A stretch of 64,000 nt of DNA, from positions 248,001 through 312,000 of the forward strand of contig NZ_FUXB01000001.1 in assembly GCF_900167345.1 (NCBI RefSeq). Reading direction: 5' to 3'. Source of the DNA: Vibrio cincinnatiensis DSM 19608 (GTDB taxonomy: Bacteria > Pseudomonadota > Gammaproteobacteria > Enterobacterales > Vibrionaceae). Position numbers and translations under genes: made by a program. Below are positions 8,667-16,689 of this stretch, in pieces. How positions within the stretch are numbered: the first letter of the stretch is position 1; each line of letters begins with the position of its first letter. Under the pieces are notes generated by a model, which saw only the letters and a list, made by a program, of their open reading frames with translations, was not told the origin of the DNA and made no database searches.

Positions 8667-9299
8667 ATGACTGAAGACATTCTTGATGAATACCCCTCGA
8701 TGACCTTAGCAAAACAGGTGAATGATGAGGTAGAGAATAGTATTACACCATTAAAATTGGGGCAGAGAATTAAAACCATTCGAACCCAGTTAGGTATTAC
8801 GCTGGAAGAGGCGAGTCAGCGTACAGGGCTGGCTCGTTCAACACTCAGTAAAATTGAGAATGAGCAAATTTCCCCCACCTTCCAAGCCATGCAGAAATTA
8901 GCGCATGGATTACAAATTGATATGCCTCAACTCTTTGAGCCACCAAAGAAAATTATAGCGACAGGTCGGCGAGATATTACTCGACATGGGCAAGGTAAAC
9001 CTCACCCAACACAGACGTATGAACATGAATTGCTCTCAACTCAACTCTCGAATAAAAAAATGATGCCATTTAAAAGCCGAGTTCGAGCTCGTGCTTTTGA
9101 CGATTATCGAGATTGGATCCGTCATGATGGTGAAGAGTTTTTGCTGATTTTAGAAGGTGAAGTCATTTTCTACAGTGAGTTTTATGAACCCGTATCCCTC
9201 TCTTTGGGTGACAGCGTTTATTACGACGCCACGATGGGACATATGCTGGTTTCTAGCAGTGAACAAGATGCCTTGATTTTATGGGTAACGGCAAAATAG
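8667..9299 (+). CDS. XRE-family regulator with C-terminal cupin sensor
   Basis: This is a 210-residue regulator. The N-terminal helix-turn-helix (about residues 30-90) reads LGQRIKTIRTQLGITLEEAS with recognition helix RSTLSKIENEQISPT. The C-terminal half is a cupin beta-barrel (GEEFLLILEGEVIFYSE, LGDSVYYDATMGHM) of the kind that senses small molecules such as amino acids. It lies between gcvHP and gcvT and is divergent from gcvH. Palindromic TTTCC-N4-GGAAA-type sites occur on both sides. I infer that it regulates the glycine cleavage genes and itself, possibly in response to glycine or a folate-linked signal. No family symbol is secure. Confidence 0.88.
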   Translation: MTEDILDEYPSMTLAKQVNDEVENSITPLKLGQRIKTIRTQLGITLEEASQRTGLARSTLSKIENEQISPTFQAMQKLAHGLQIDMPQLFEPPKKIIATGRRDITRHGQGKPHPTQTYEHELLSTQLSNKKMMPFKSRVRARAFDDYRDWIRHDGEEFLLILEGEVIFYSEFYEPVSLSLGDSVYYDATMGHMLVSSSEQDALILWVTAK

Positions 9300-9305
9300 C
9301 TTAGG

Positions 9306-9319
9306 TTTCCAATAGTGGA
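9306..9319. promoter_or_regulatory. Putative XRE-regulator operator, site 2
   Basis: TTTCCAATAGTGGA, seven bases past the regulator stop, matches 10 of 14 positions of the upstream palindrome. It lies in the gcvT upstream region. Confidence 0.35.
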
Positions 9320-9451
9320 TTTATTGTGCATGATGTTGTGAAAGGCGGGCTAAACCTCGATTCTTATCCTGACTGAAATGTGATCTTGGTGTTAAATATG
9401 ATGGGTAATAGTACGAGAACGTTGTTGATAATCAAAAATTAGCGCATTTTG

Positions 9452-9465
9452 TTTACTATTGGAAA
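9452..9465. promoter_or_regulatory. Putative XRE-regulator operator, site 3
   Basis: TTTACTATTGGAAA matches 12 of 14 positions of the palindrome at 8535-8548. It lies about 70 bases ahead of the gcvT start, where an operator or promoter would be expected. Confidence 0.5.
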
Positions 9466-9536
9466 TTTAGACTTAGCGAGCAATGATCGTGCTTGCTGGC
9501 GGCTTTTATCTTGAATCGAAATTCATGGAGATGACA

Positions 9537-10670
9537 ATGACTCAGCAGCAGACTTCCCCAGATCTTTTAATGACCCCTTTACATGATCTTCATTTAGCGA
9601 TGGGAGCCAAAATGGTTCCTTTCGCTGGGTATGATATGCCCGTCCAATACGCTTTAGGGGTTAAGAAAGAGCATATACATACACGGCAAGCCGCAGGATT
9701 ATTTGATGTCTCCCACATGGGGCAACTGCGCTTATATGGCGTGCAGGCGGCGGCAGCTCTGGAACGATTAGTTCCGGTCGATATTATGGATCTCCCCGTT
9801 GGTAAGCAGCGTTATGCTTTATTCACGAATGAGCAAGGGGGAATTCTGGATGATTTAATGGTGGCTAATATGGGGGATCATTTATTTTTAGTCGTCAATG
9901 CAGCGTGTAAGCAACAAGATATTGACCACCTACGAGCTCATTTACCCAGTGATGTGATTCTTGACGTTGTAGAGGATAGAGCATTACTCGCATTGCAAGG
10001 CCCAGCCGCAGCGGAAGTTCTCGCTCGATGGCAGCCTAAAGTACATGATTTGATTTTTATGGATATTCAGCCAATGGAGATCAATGGTATTGACTGTATT
10101 GTGAGTCGTAGTGGTTATACGGGAGAAGATGGTTTTGAGATCTCGCTATCCGCAGAGCAAGCGGCAAATTTTGCAGCGATGTTGGCTGAAGCTGAAGAGG
10201 TGGAATGGGTAGGGCTTGGTGCTCGAGATTCACTGCGTTTAGAGTGCGGACTTTGTTTATATGGTCATGATTTGAACGAAACGACGACACCTGTCGAAGC
10301 GAGTCTACTGTGGGCGATTTCTCCGGTACGCCGTAAAGGAGGAGCTCGAGAAGGGGGCTTTCCTGGCGCAGAAATGATTCTAAGCCAAATTGAAACCAAA
10401 ACGGTTACTCGCAAGCGTGTTGGGTTGGTTGGGGTAACGAAAGCTCCTGTTCGAGAAGGGACAGAACTTTTTGATTCTAAAGGCAATCAGGTTGGTATTG
10501 TTACCAGTGGAACCGTTGGTCCTACGGCTGAAAAACCGATTTCTATGGCCTATGTACAAAGTGATCTTGCCATTTTGGGGGCAGAGATTTTTGCTGAGGT
10601 TCGAGGAAAGCGATTAGCCATGCGGGTCGAAAAAATGCCTTTTGTTCCACAACACTATGTTCGCGGTTAA
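9537..10670 (+). CDS. gcvT: Glycine cleavage system T protein (aminomethyltransferase)
   Basis: This tetrahydrofolate-dependent aminomethyltransferase releases ammonia and forms 5,10-methylene-THF from the GcvH-bound intermediate. Family landmarks are LHLAMGAKMVPFAGYDMPVQY and FDVSHMGQLRL near the N-terminus, SRSGYTGEDGFEI near the middle, then GLGARDSLRLECGL. The C-terminal domain reads GNQVGIVTSGTVGPT. Several in-frame starts exist (9483, 9525, 9531). I chose ATG 9537 because GGAG sits seven bases ahead and it gives a normal 377 residues. It stands apart from gcvHP on the opposite side of the XRE regulator, on the regulator's strand. Confidence 0.96.
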   Translation: MTQQQTSPDLLMTPLHDLHLAMGAKMVPFAGYDMPVQYALGVKKEHIHTRQAAGLFDVSHMGQLRLYGVQAAAALERLVPVDIMDLPVGKQRYALFTNEQGGILDDLMVANMGDHLFLVVNAACKQQDIDHLRAHLPSDVILDVVEDRALLALQGPAAAEVLARWQPKVHDLIFMDIQPMEINGIDCIVSRSGYTGEDGFEISLSAEQAANFAAMLAEAEEVEWVGLGARDSLRLECGLCLYGHDLNETTTPVEASLLWAISPVRRKGGAREGGFPGAEMILSQIETKTVTRKRVGLVGVTKAPVREGTELFDSKGNQVGIVTSGTVGPTAEKPISMAYVQSDLAILGAEIFAEVRGKRLAMRVEKMPFVPQHYVRG

Positions 10671-10765
10671 CGATAGCAAGTATTCATTTTAAGCATAAAA
10701 ATTCAAGCGCCATGCTTTTCATTGATGCATAATATTATTAGTTTATGGATTGATTGGTTAATTTT

Positions 10766-11827
10766 ATGAATAAATGGATACTTTCGACTCTACTTTCGAT
10801 GTCTTTTTTACCTTCTTATGCGTCTGCCGAGTGGGCGATTTCGCCCTATATTGTTAATGGCACTTCAACAACCCTGATTCAGTATCCCTCCTTTGTTAGC
10901 TTATTTTATGATCGTATTGAATACGATGGGGTCTATGGTGTCGGCAGTTTCTGTGGTGGAACCATGTTAGATGAGAGCCATATTCTCACGGCCGCCCACT
11001 GCCTTTTTGACGGAGATGGGCAATTAAACACCCATATTTTACTCTTTACTTCTGCGGCGCAAACGGATGATGAATCAGCTTTTCCTAATGGAAATATTGA
11101 AATCGTGCGTGGCGCGGAGTTTTTTCATCATCCTGACTATATCGATTCCTCAGAGATGTTGTGGGCAAATGATATTGCGATTATTCGGTTAGCACACCCC
11201 ATGAATATCTTGGGGGAAGTTAAATTACCTAGCAATACAGATTATCGCTTAGGTACTAATGGTTTCGATGATGATGAAAATTCATATATTTTCGAAGCGG
11301 TAGGGCATGGCAATACCCAATCGGGGAAAGATGAAACCGATCAACTACTTTTTACCACCTTGAGTTATGTTTCCAACGCAAGTTGTCAACAAGGGATCGC
11401 TCAACCTTTAAACACTTCGCACTTATGTTTTTCCGGAGAAATCAACTCAACGACAACCTTGAGTAATGGCACATGCCAAGGTGATTCAGGAGGGCCTGTG
11501 TATTGGAATGATGATGGTGATTTAAAACAAGTGGGGATTACCAGTTTTGGCCCTAGTGTTTGCGGCCATGGGTTGGGTGACTCACAGGTCACCTCAGTTT
11601 TTACTGAAGTGGTTCAGTATCAAACATGGATTAAAGGCGTATTAGAGGGGGCTATTACCGCCGACTATATTGTTACGGATGAAATGCGACGAGCTTTTTT
11701 TGAACCTTCATCAGAATCATCAAGTAGTGGAGGAAGCCTTAATTTTCTTTCTTGGCTTGGGTTAATGTGCTTAGGCTATTGGCGGTGTAGAAAGAAGGGT
11801 GTAGCGACTGGCTGTAGCAAAAGATAA
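10766..11827 (+). CDS. Secreted trypsin-fold serine protease with GlyGly-CTERM tail
   Basis: This is an S1-family protease of 353 residues from ATG 10766 (the TTG at 10754 is less likely). A signal peptide ends near SYASA and is followed by a very short propeptide and the activation-type sequence IVNGT. The triad is visible: His in LTAAHC, Asp in NDIAIIRL, Ser in CQGDSGGPV. The residue equivalent to trypsin 189 is Gly (NGTCQGDSGG), so trypsin-like Arg/Lys specificity is not expected. A Ser-rich linker leads to SSGGSLNFLSWLGL, one hydrophobic helix and basic RCRKKG. This is a GlyGly-CTERM signal, as in vibrio Ves proteases, normally cut by rhombosortase after type II secretion. Its last 57 bases overlap the convergent EAL gene. 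Confidence 0.9.
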   Translation: MNKWILSTLLSMSFLPSYASAEWAISPYIVNGTSTTLIQYPSFVSLFYDRIEYDGVYGVGSFCGGTMLDESHILTAAHCLFDGDGQLNTHILLFTSAAQTDDESAFPNGNIEIVRGAEFFHHPDYIDSSEMLWANDIAIIRLAHPMNILGEVKLPSNTDYRLGTNGFDDDENSYIFEAVGHGNTQSGKDETDQLLFTTLSYVSNASCQQGIAQPLNTSHLCFSGEINSTTTLSNGTCQGDSGGPVYWNDDGDLKQVGITSFGPSVCGHGLGDSQVTSVFTEVVQYQTWIKGVLEGAITADYIVTDEMRRAFFEPSSESSSSGGSLNFLSWLGLMCLGYWRCRKKGVATGCSKR

Positions 11828-13489
11828 AGGCTTAGAAAACCAGTAACCTTGTAAGTAATCAACGCCCATTTGGTAGAATTTCTCGTGCATTTGGGCGTTT
11901 TCAATGCCTTCAATAACCACATCCATGTGTTTGGAATGACATAGCTTAATAATAAACCGTAAATATTCTTCTGAAATTGGATTACACAGCGTTTTTTGTG
12001 CCATCGTACGATCAATTTTGATCTGATTAAGGGGGAGGTCGAAAAAGCTATAAATAGAACTTAACCCAGCACCAAAATCATCCAATGACAGCTGAAACCC
12101 CATTTCACTGAGCCGATTTAACTGATCTATCGCATGTCGGTTTCCATCTAAAATAACCGTTTCTGTTAGCTCTAACACAATGGATTGAGTGTTAATACCT
12201 GCATTGTCTGCCATCATTTTTATGTTAGAGGGGAAGTTACTGTGTAATAGCTGCAAAACGGAAACATTAATATTGATTCGGGTCATGACACCATGAATTC
12301 TTCGATAGTGGCTAATAAATTGACAGGCTTGCTCAAATACTTGGTATCCCAATTCCGTAATCATTCCTTTTTTCTCAGCTAAGGGAATAAACTCGTCAGG
12401 ATAGATCTCACCAAATTCTTTTGATCTCCAGCGAACGAGAGCTTCAAAACTGACCACTTTATTCGATTGGGTATCAATGATTGGTTGAAATTTGACCGAA
12501 AGAGCGTGTTGATATAAGGCTTCTTTTAACCCCCGCTCAATAAAGAAATACCGATCAACCGCTCGTTGGGTTTTTCCACTATAAATCTCAATATGAGCGC
12601 CACTTTTTTCTCCTGCATATTGGCAGGTACGCGAAGCTATATTCAGAATTTGGATCGCCTCTTCTTCGAGAGAAAAATGAGGATAAACACCAATATTCAT
12701 TTTGTCGCCTAAAAGATACCCTTGTTCTTGGGCTGATTTAGCATAGCGTTCCATGATCGTTAGGCATAACGCGTGAAGCTGTTCACGGCTCTTTGGGGTA
12801 CGCAGTAAAATAGCAAAATCGTCAGTTCGTACTCGATAAATAACAGAATCATGGTTAATTAAAGCACTCAATGCTTGATTCATATGGTGAAGAATGTGTT
12901 GAATGACATCGGATCCATATTGATTGAGGTAGGATCGGATATCCTCAATTTGGATATAAATCAGCGTAGCTTCAGGTGAGGAGCATTGGTGCTTAATATC
13001 ATTAATATCGCGCAATAACTTGGTGGTGTTGGCCATACCAGAGGGTGCATCATAAAAAGCGGCTTGGTGTAGAAAAGAGGTTAATTTCTTTTGCTCAGAG
13101 ATATCCCGATGGCTACCAACTAAAAAACGTTCATTTTGAACCGTTTTCGTTACCGCTGTCGCCAAAATCCAAAGATATTGCCCATCTTTTCGTTTGACCC
13201 GATATTCAGTCGTAACGCGAGACTCTTCTTCCAGATGTGCTTCTACTCGTTGTTCAAGCCTCTCTCTATCAAGCGGATGTACGATGGATAGCCACTCTTG
13301 GTAGGAGAGACTGGAGGTATGGAAACCAAATTGTTGATAAAAATGGGGATTATAGAAGGTCATGATTTTATCCATCCCCATGTGGAAGATCCCTTCGCTA
13401 AAGAGATCAAAAATATGTATTAAACGTTGCTGCTGATGCTCAAGAAAGGGAGGTTTGTTTGGGTTTGTGGGATCTTGTGTTAGCAACAT
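11771..13489 (-). CDS. PAS-GGDEF-EAL protein, probable cyclic-di-GMP phosphodiesterase
   Basis: This is a 572-residue cytosolic signalling protein. A PAS/PAC domain covers about residues 20-135 (FYNPHFYQQFGF, EYRVKRKDGQYLWI). The GGDEF-like domain, about 140-300, has the active loop changed to RTDDF, so cyclase activity is unlikely; it may bind GTP allosterically. The C-terminal EAL domain is intact: FEALVRWR, NINVSVLQL, DDFGAGLSS, KIDRTM, VIEGIEN and DYLQGYWFSKP. It therefore probably hydrolyses c-di-GMP in response to the PAS input. The start at 13489 has only a weak Shine-Dalgarno. The 3' end overlaps the convergent protease gene by 57 bases. Confidence 0.9.
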   Translation of the reverse strand: MLLTQDPTNPNKPPFLEHQQQRLIHIFDLFSEGIFHMGMDKIMTFYNPHFYQQFGFHTSSLSYQEWLSIVHPLDRERLEQRVEAHLEEESRVTTEYRVKRKDGQYLWILATAVTKTVQNERFLVGSHRDISEQKKLTSFLHQAAFYDAPSGMANTTKLLRDINDIKHQCSSPEATLIYIQIEDIRSYLNQYGSDVIQHILHHMNQALSALINHDSVIYRVRTDDFAILLRTPKSREQLHALCLTIMERYAKSAQEQGYLLGDKMNIGVYPHFSLEEEAIQILNIASRTCQYAGEKSGAHIEIYSGKTQRAVDRYFFIERGLKEALYQHALSVKFQPIIDTQSNKVVSFEALVRWRSKEFGEIYPDEFIPLAEKKGMITELGYQVFEQACQFISHYRRIHGVMTRININVSVLQLLHSNFPSNIKMMADNAGINTQSIVLELTETVILDGNRHAIDQLNRLSEMGFQLSLDDFGAGLSSIYSFFDLPLNQIKIDRTMAQKTLCNPISEEYLRFIIKLCHSKHMDVVIEGIENAQMHEKFYQMGVDYLQGYWFSKPLSFATASRYTLLSTPPIA

Positions 13490-13603
13490 ATTAATACACC
13501 GGATTGACCATCATTATAGTTAACCTACTATAACGCCAAGTAAAACTAGGCTCAATGAATCAATTTCAAACAAGATTCCTCTCGATGATAGATGCCGCTT
13601 GGC

Positions 13604-14077
13604 CTAGTTTTGTTGAGTTGTACTTGTATTTTGATACGCCTGTGTCCCCCACAGAGGAACGGTTGATAGGCTGTGTTTGAAACTGCCAGACGTTTCTTTG
13701 GTGGAGTAGGATAAATAGAGTAGCGTCTGATTTTCTGGATCATAAATCCGACGAACCTTCATTGATTTAAAGAAAATACTCTTTGACTGTTTAAAGACTA
13801 CGTCACCTGATTTGCTTTTATCAATATTCGCTATCATTTCAGGCGTGATTTCACCGGTTTGGCGGCACGAGATAGAACTGTCACTGGGATCTGCAAGGCT
13901 CAAGTTGGCTTCAATAGAGGCGATATGGCAGGTAACGCCAGTCACGATAGGGTCATCTAATGAGGTTATTTTGATGTCTTTCATGGTGAATAAGCCAAGG
14001 GAAACATCGCCCACTTCATTCTTATTACATCCCGCCAGTAATAAAGAGAGGCCAAAGATTAAGGCTGTTTTTTTCAT
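13604..14077 (-). CDS. creA: CreA-family lipoprotein
   Basis: This is a 157-residue CreA-family protein of unknown biochemical function. The family core is clear: IKITSLDDPIVTGVTCHIAS, then SDSSISCRQTGEI, VVFKQSKSIFFKSMKV and RIYDPENQTLLYLSYS. The N-terminus MKKTALIFGLSLLLAGCNK is a lipoprotein signal with Cys as the acylation site, whereas E. coli CreA has a plain signal peptide. Asn at +2 favours outer-membrane sorting. Two further Cys residues may form a disulfide. It lies upstream of, and on the same strand as, the PAS-GGDEF-EAL gene with a 114-base gap; no functional link is known. Confidence 0.88.
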   Translation of the reverse strand: MKKTALIFGLSLLLAGCNKNEVGDVSLGLFTMKDIKITSLDDPIVTGVTCHIASIEANLSLADPSDSSISCRQTGEITPEMIANIDKSKSGDVVFKQSKSIFFKSMKVRRIYDPENQTLLYLSYSTKETSGSFKHSLSTVPLWGTQAYQNTSTTQQN

Positions 14078-14237
14078 ATCATACTCGCAGAATCGCTATG
14101 GTTAATTGAGGGGGATGATAGCAGCAATGAATAAGAAAGGCAGGAGAGAATTGTGTTAAGATGGTTTCAACCTCGGTCCATGTTGATGATGAAGGGCTCA
14201 TTATCGATGCACCGCTTTCATATTAAGAAGTCTCACT

Positions 14238-14765
14238 ATGACCCACGCTTTTGTCGATCTTACCATGCAAGCCATTGTGGAAACAAAAAACAGATGGCTT
14301 TGTCATCACGTTGATGTTTTATTTCCTACCGCTGAGAGTATTAAAGGGCGGGAGCTCTATCTATCACTCAATGCTCAGCAGAGTGTCGCCCCACTGACGT
14401 TTAGTGCACAGCACCATATTCATTTAGACAGCATTTATCTGGTTGATTTTCATCGTTTAACGATTATGTTTGCACTCTTGCAGGCTTCACGTTGCCTACA
14501 AGAAGAACAGCAAGCATTATTGGTGGAGTTTTTTACCCAAATCATTTATTCAGCACCTTGTTCTTTATTTCTAGGTTTTGTTGACACTAAGCCGGTTGCT
14601 GCCGCTTTATTGACTGAAACAGAACACAGTTTGTTGATTTCCGATATTGTCATTCATGATACGGCCGCTTTTGGAACCCCCGATCATTTTGCTTGTGCAG
14701 TGATTGATAAATGGATGGAAGGGCGTTCATTTACGGGAAATATCTATATTGAATCAGCGCGGTAA
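14238..14765 (+). CDS. Uncharacterised protein, possibly GNAT-like
   Basis: I do not recognise this 175-residue soluble protein. It has no signal peptide or membrane segment. The second half (LFLGFVDTKPVAAALLTE, then SLLISDIVIHD) recalls the paired strands of GNAT acetyltransferases, where a substrate strand is followed by an acetyl-CoA strand. The expected RxxGxG/A loop is not evident, so catalysis is doubtful. It lies 133 bases ahead of the HAD phosphatase gene on the same strand. Codon use looks like its neighbours, and the reading frame is intact with an ATG after AGAAGTCTCACT. Confidence 0.6.
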   Translation: MTHAFVDLTMQAIVETKNRWLCHHVDVLFPTAESIKGRELYLSLNAQQSVAPLTFSAQHHIHLDSIYLVDFHRLTIMFALLQASRCLQEEQQALLVEFFTQIIYSAPCSLFLGFVDTKPVAAALLTETEHSLLISDIVIHDTAAFGTPDHFACAVIDKWMEGRSFTGNIYIESAR

Positions 14766-14898
14766 GTAAGCACTCAAGAAGAGTGACATTGCTTGAAGAT
14801 ATGAGCTTTGACTATGTCAGCTAACGTCATTCTGTTAACTGCATCATTTTGTTATGCATCTATCCGTATACACTCGGTGATAACAGGAGGAGTCGTAT

Positions 14899-15555
14899 AT
14901 GAAGAAAAGAAAGTTTAGCTGCGTGATATTTGATTGTGAAGGCACGTTAGTCGATAGTGAACGTTTATGTTGCATGGCTCTTGTTCAAGTATTCAATGAA
15001 TTAGGTGCACAATTAACACTGCATGATGTCGCTCAACATTTTTCTGGTGGAAAAATTGCCGATATCTTGGCAGATACACTAGAATTAGCGGGAATGAGCG
15101 CGGATCTTGATCTGCTAGAAGTTCGTTATCGACAAGTGCTTGAGTCTATTTTTATGACGCAACTGAAACCGATGCCTGGTAGTGAATCGTTATTACAGCA
15201 GCTTGATCAACACCATATTGAATATTGTGTGGCTTCCAATGCCCCTTATGAAAAAATTGTCGATTCACTTTCTAAGGCAGGGTTGGCAGATCGTTTTGAA
15301 GGTAAAATTTTTTCAGCTTTTGAAGCCAATAGCTGGAAACCTGAGCCGGATCTTATTCGTTACTGTGCCATGAACATGGGTTTTCCGCTTGAAGAGTGCG
15401 TCTATGTGGATGATACAGCGAAAGGGGTGAAAGCGGGAGTCAATGCTGGTGTGGTCACTTTTCAGCTTCAACCATTAAGTCCGCTGAATCATTTTAATCA
15501 TCCGAATGTTCGCTTATTAAGTCATTTGGATGAATTGATGGGGCATCTATTTTAA
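14899..15555 (+). CDS. HAD-superfamily phosphatase, YieH-like
   Basis: This is a 218-residue haloacid dehalogenase subfamily IA hydrolase whose closest remembered relative is E. coli YieH, a 6-phosphogluconate/sugar-phosphate phosphatase. Motif I reads IFDCEGTLVDSE, so the second carboxylate is Glu rather than the canonical Asp. Motif II is CVASNAP. The motif III region contains the Lys of NSWKPEPDL. Motif IV is VYVDDTAKGVKAG. The helical cap lies between motifs I and II. GGAGGAGT precedes the ATG. The cutA gene follows 23 bases later and is probably cotranscribed. Confidence 0.88.
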   Translation: MKKRKFSCVIFDCEGTLVDSERLCCMALVQVFNELGAQLTLHDVAQHFSGGKIADILADTLELAGMSADLDLLEVRYRQVLESIFMTQLKPMPGSESLLQQLDQHHIEYCVASNAPYEKIVDSLSKAGLADRFEGKIFSAFEANSWKPEPDLIRYCAMNMGFPLEECVYVDDTAKGVKAGVNAGVVTFQLQPLSPLNHFNHPNVRLLSHLDELMGHLF

Positions 15556-15578
15556 GACGAACGGGTAATGAGGTAGCC

Positions 15579-15929
15579 ATGAGTGATCAAAGCTTCTGTA
15601 TGGTATTGACAACGACCAACCGAGTGGAAAATGCTCAGTTAATGATTCAGGCCTTATTGTCTAAATACTTAGCGGCTTGTATTCAAACGCTACCGATTCA
15701 GAGTCATTATCGCTGGAATGGCGAAGTTTGTTGTGATGACGAAATTTTGCTGATTATAAAAACGCGAGAGGCGTGTTATGTGGAATTAGAACAAGAGATT
15801 GTTCGCCTACATAGTTATCAAGTTCCACAAATTGTGCAGGTTCCGATCACCGAAGGTTTTGACCCTTACTTAGCTTGGATTTCACAGCATACTCAGGCGA
15901 ACGGATTGCACACACTCCCGAATGGGTAA
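15579..15929 (+). CDS. cutA: CutA family protein (divalent-cation tolerance)
   Basis: This 116-residue protein of the trimeric CutA1 fold is related in shape to PII proteins. Conserved pieces are LLSKYLAACIQTLPIQSHYRW, a short linker with WNGEV, DDEILLIIKTR and the C-terminal VPQIVQVPITEGFDPYLAWI. The name comes from E. coli copper-tolerance studies, but the direct biochemical role remains unsettled. It is probably translated with the HAD gene just upstream. The last 83 bases overlap the 3' end of the convergent yjdF-like gene. Confidence 0.93.
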   Translation: MSDQSFCMVLTTTNRVENAQLMIQALLSKYLAACIQTLPIQSHYRWNGEVCCDDEILLIIKTREACYVELEQEIVRLHSYQVPQIVQVPITEGFDPYLAWISQHTQANGLHTLPNG

Positions 15930-16524
15930 ATCGCTCAGGAGATCGGTAGCATTGCCAGTTAAGAATCATTAATGCCGTGATTCCCCCTAAGGTGTCGCAC
16001 AGCATATCTTTTTGTGCATCCCAAATATCACCTTGTGAGCCTAAAAAGGCCAAGCCCTCTTCCCCGCCTGCCAGTTCTGCATACCACCATTCCACAATTT
16101 CATAACCTGCTGCCACACTCATAATGGAAAACAGCGCAAACAAAGAGGCGATCAGACGGTTGCAGAGTTTTTTGCGCAGTAATAACTCGGCGATGGGGTA
16201 GGCGTATAGACCGATAGCAAAGTGTGCCACTCGATCAAAATGATTACGAGAAGAGCCTAGAAGTTGGTTAAACCAATCAAAAGGAACTTCAGCAAACGTG
16301 TATTTCGCACCAATGGTATGGAGTGCAAGCCAGAGGAAAGCGAGTAAGTAAGCGGTTTTGCTTAATGTACCGTGATAAGACACCCACCATAGGACTGAGA
16401 GAATACATAGTGCAGGTAAGATCTCAGCGATCCACACGGCATGTGAGGTTGGCGCAATCGCAGAAAAAAGAAAAATAGGGAGGTAAGCGAAAGTAAATAG
16501 CGCGATGGGTTTCGATAGCATCAT
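15847..16524 (-). CDS. yjdF: DUF2238/YjdF-family inner-membrane protein
   Basis: This is a 225-residue membrane protein with about six hydrophobic segments. The family motifs are RNHFDRVAHFAIGLYAYP, AAGYEIVEWWYAE and QGDIWDAQKDMLCDTLGGI, whose conserved His, Glu and Asp residues line a presumed polar centre. The function is unknown. The C-terminal tail after NWQCYRSPERF is longer than usual and is encoded within the antisense overlap with cutA, so it may not be conserved. The start is ATG 16524 or the adjacent ATG at 16521. Confidence 0.85.
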   Translation of the reverse strand: MMLSKPIALFTFAYLPIFLFSAIAPTSHAVWIAEILPALCILSVLWWVSYHGTLSKTAYLLAFLWLALHTIGAKYTFAEVPFDWFNQLLGSSRNHFDRVAHFAIGLYAYPIAELLLRKKLCNRLIASLFALFSIMSVAAGYEIVEWWYAELAGGEEGLAFLGSQGDIWDAQKDMLCDTLGGITALMILNWQCYRSPERFTHSGVCAIRSPEYAVKSKLSKGQNLR

Positions 16525-16689
16525 AACGGTTTTATTCCCTTATATACGTTAATGAATTATTTTGAACGCTGTTCGATTTTTATATTACGCTGATCCCGCG
16601 ATGAACTTCAAGCGTGTTTTGGGCTCAGTTTTTTCTGATAAGAGGCTTTAGAAGCGGAGTCTAGTTCAAAAACTGACAATCTGGCTGGG

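Noticed and set aside
8329..9536. Possible glycine riboswitch near gcvH or gcvT
   Set aside because: I searched both strands for the conserved glycine-aptamer segments and found neither these nor a tandem fold; the palindromic operator sites explain the region better.
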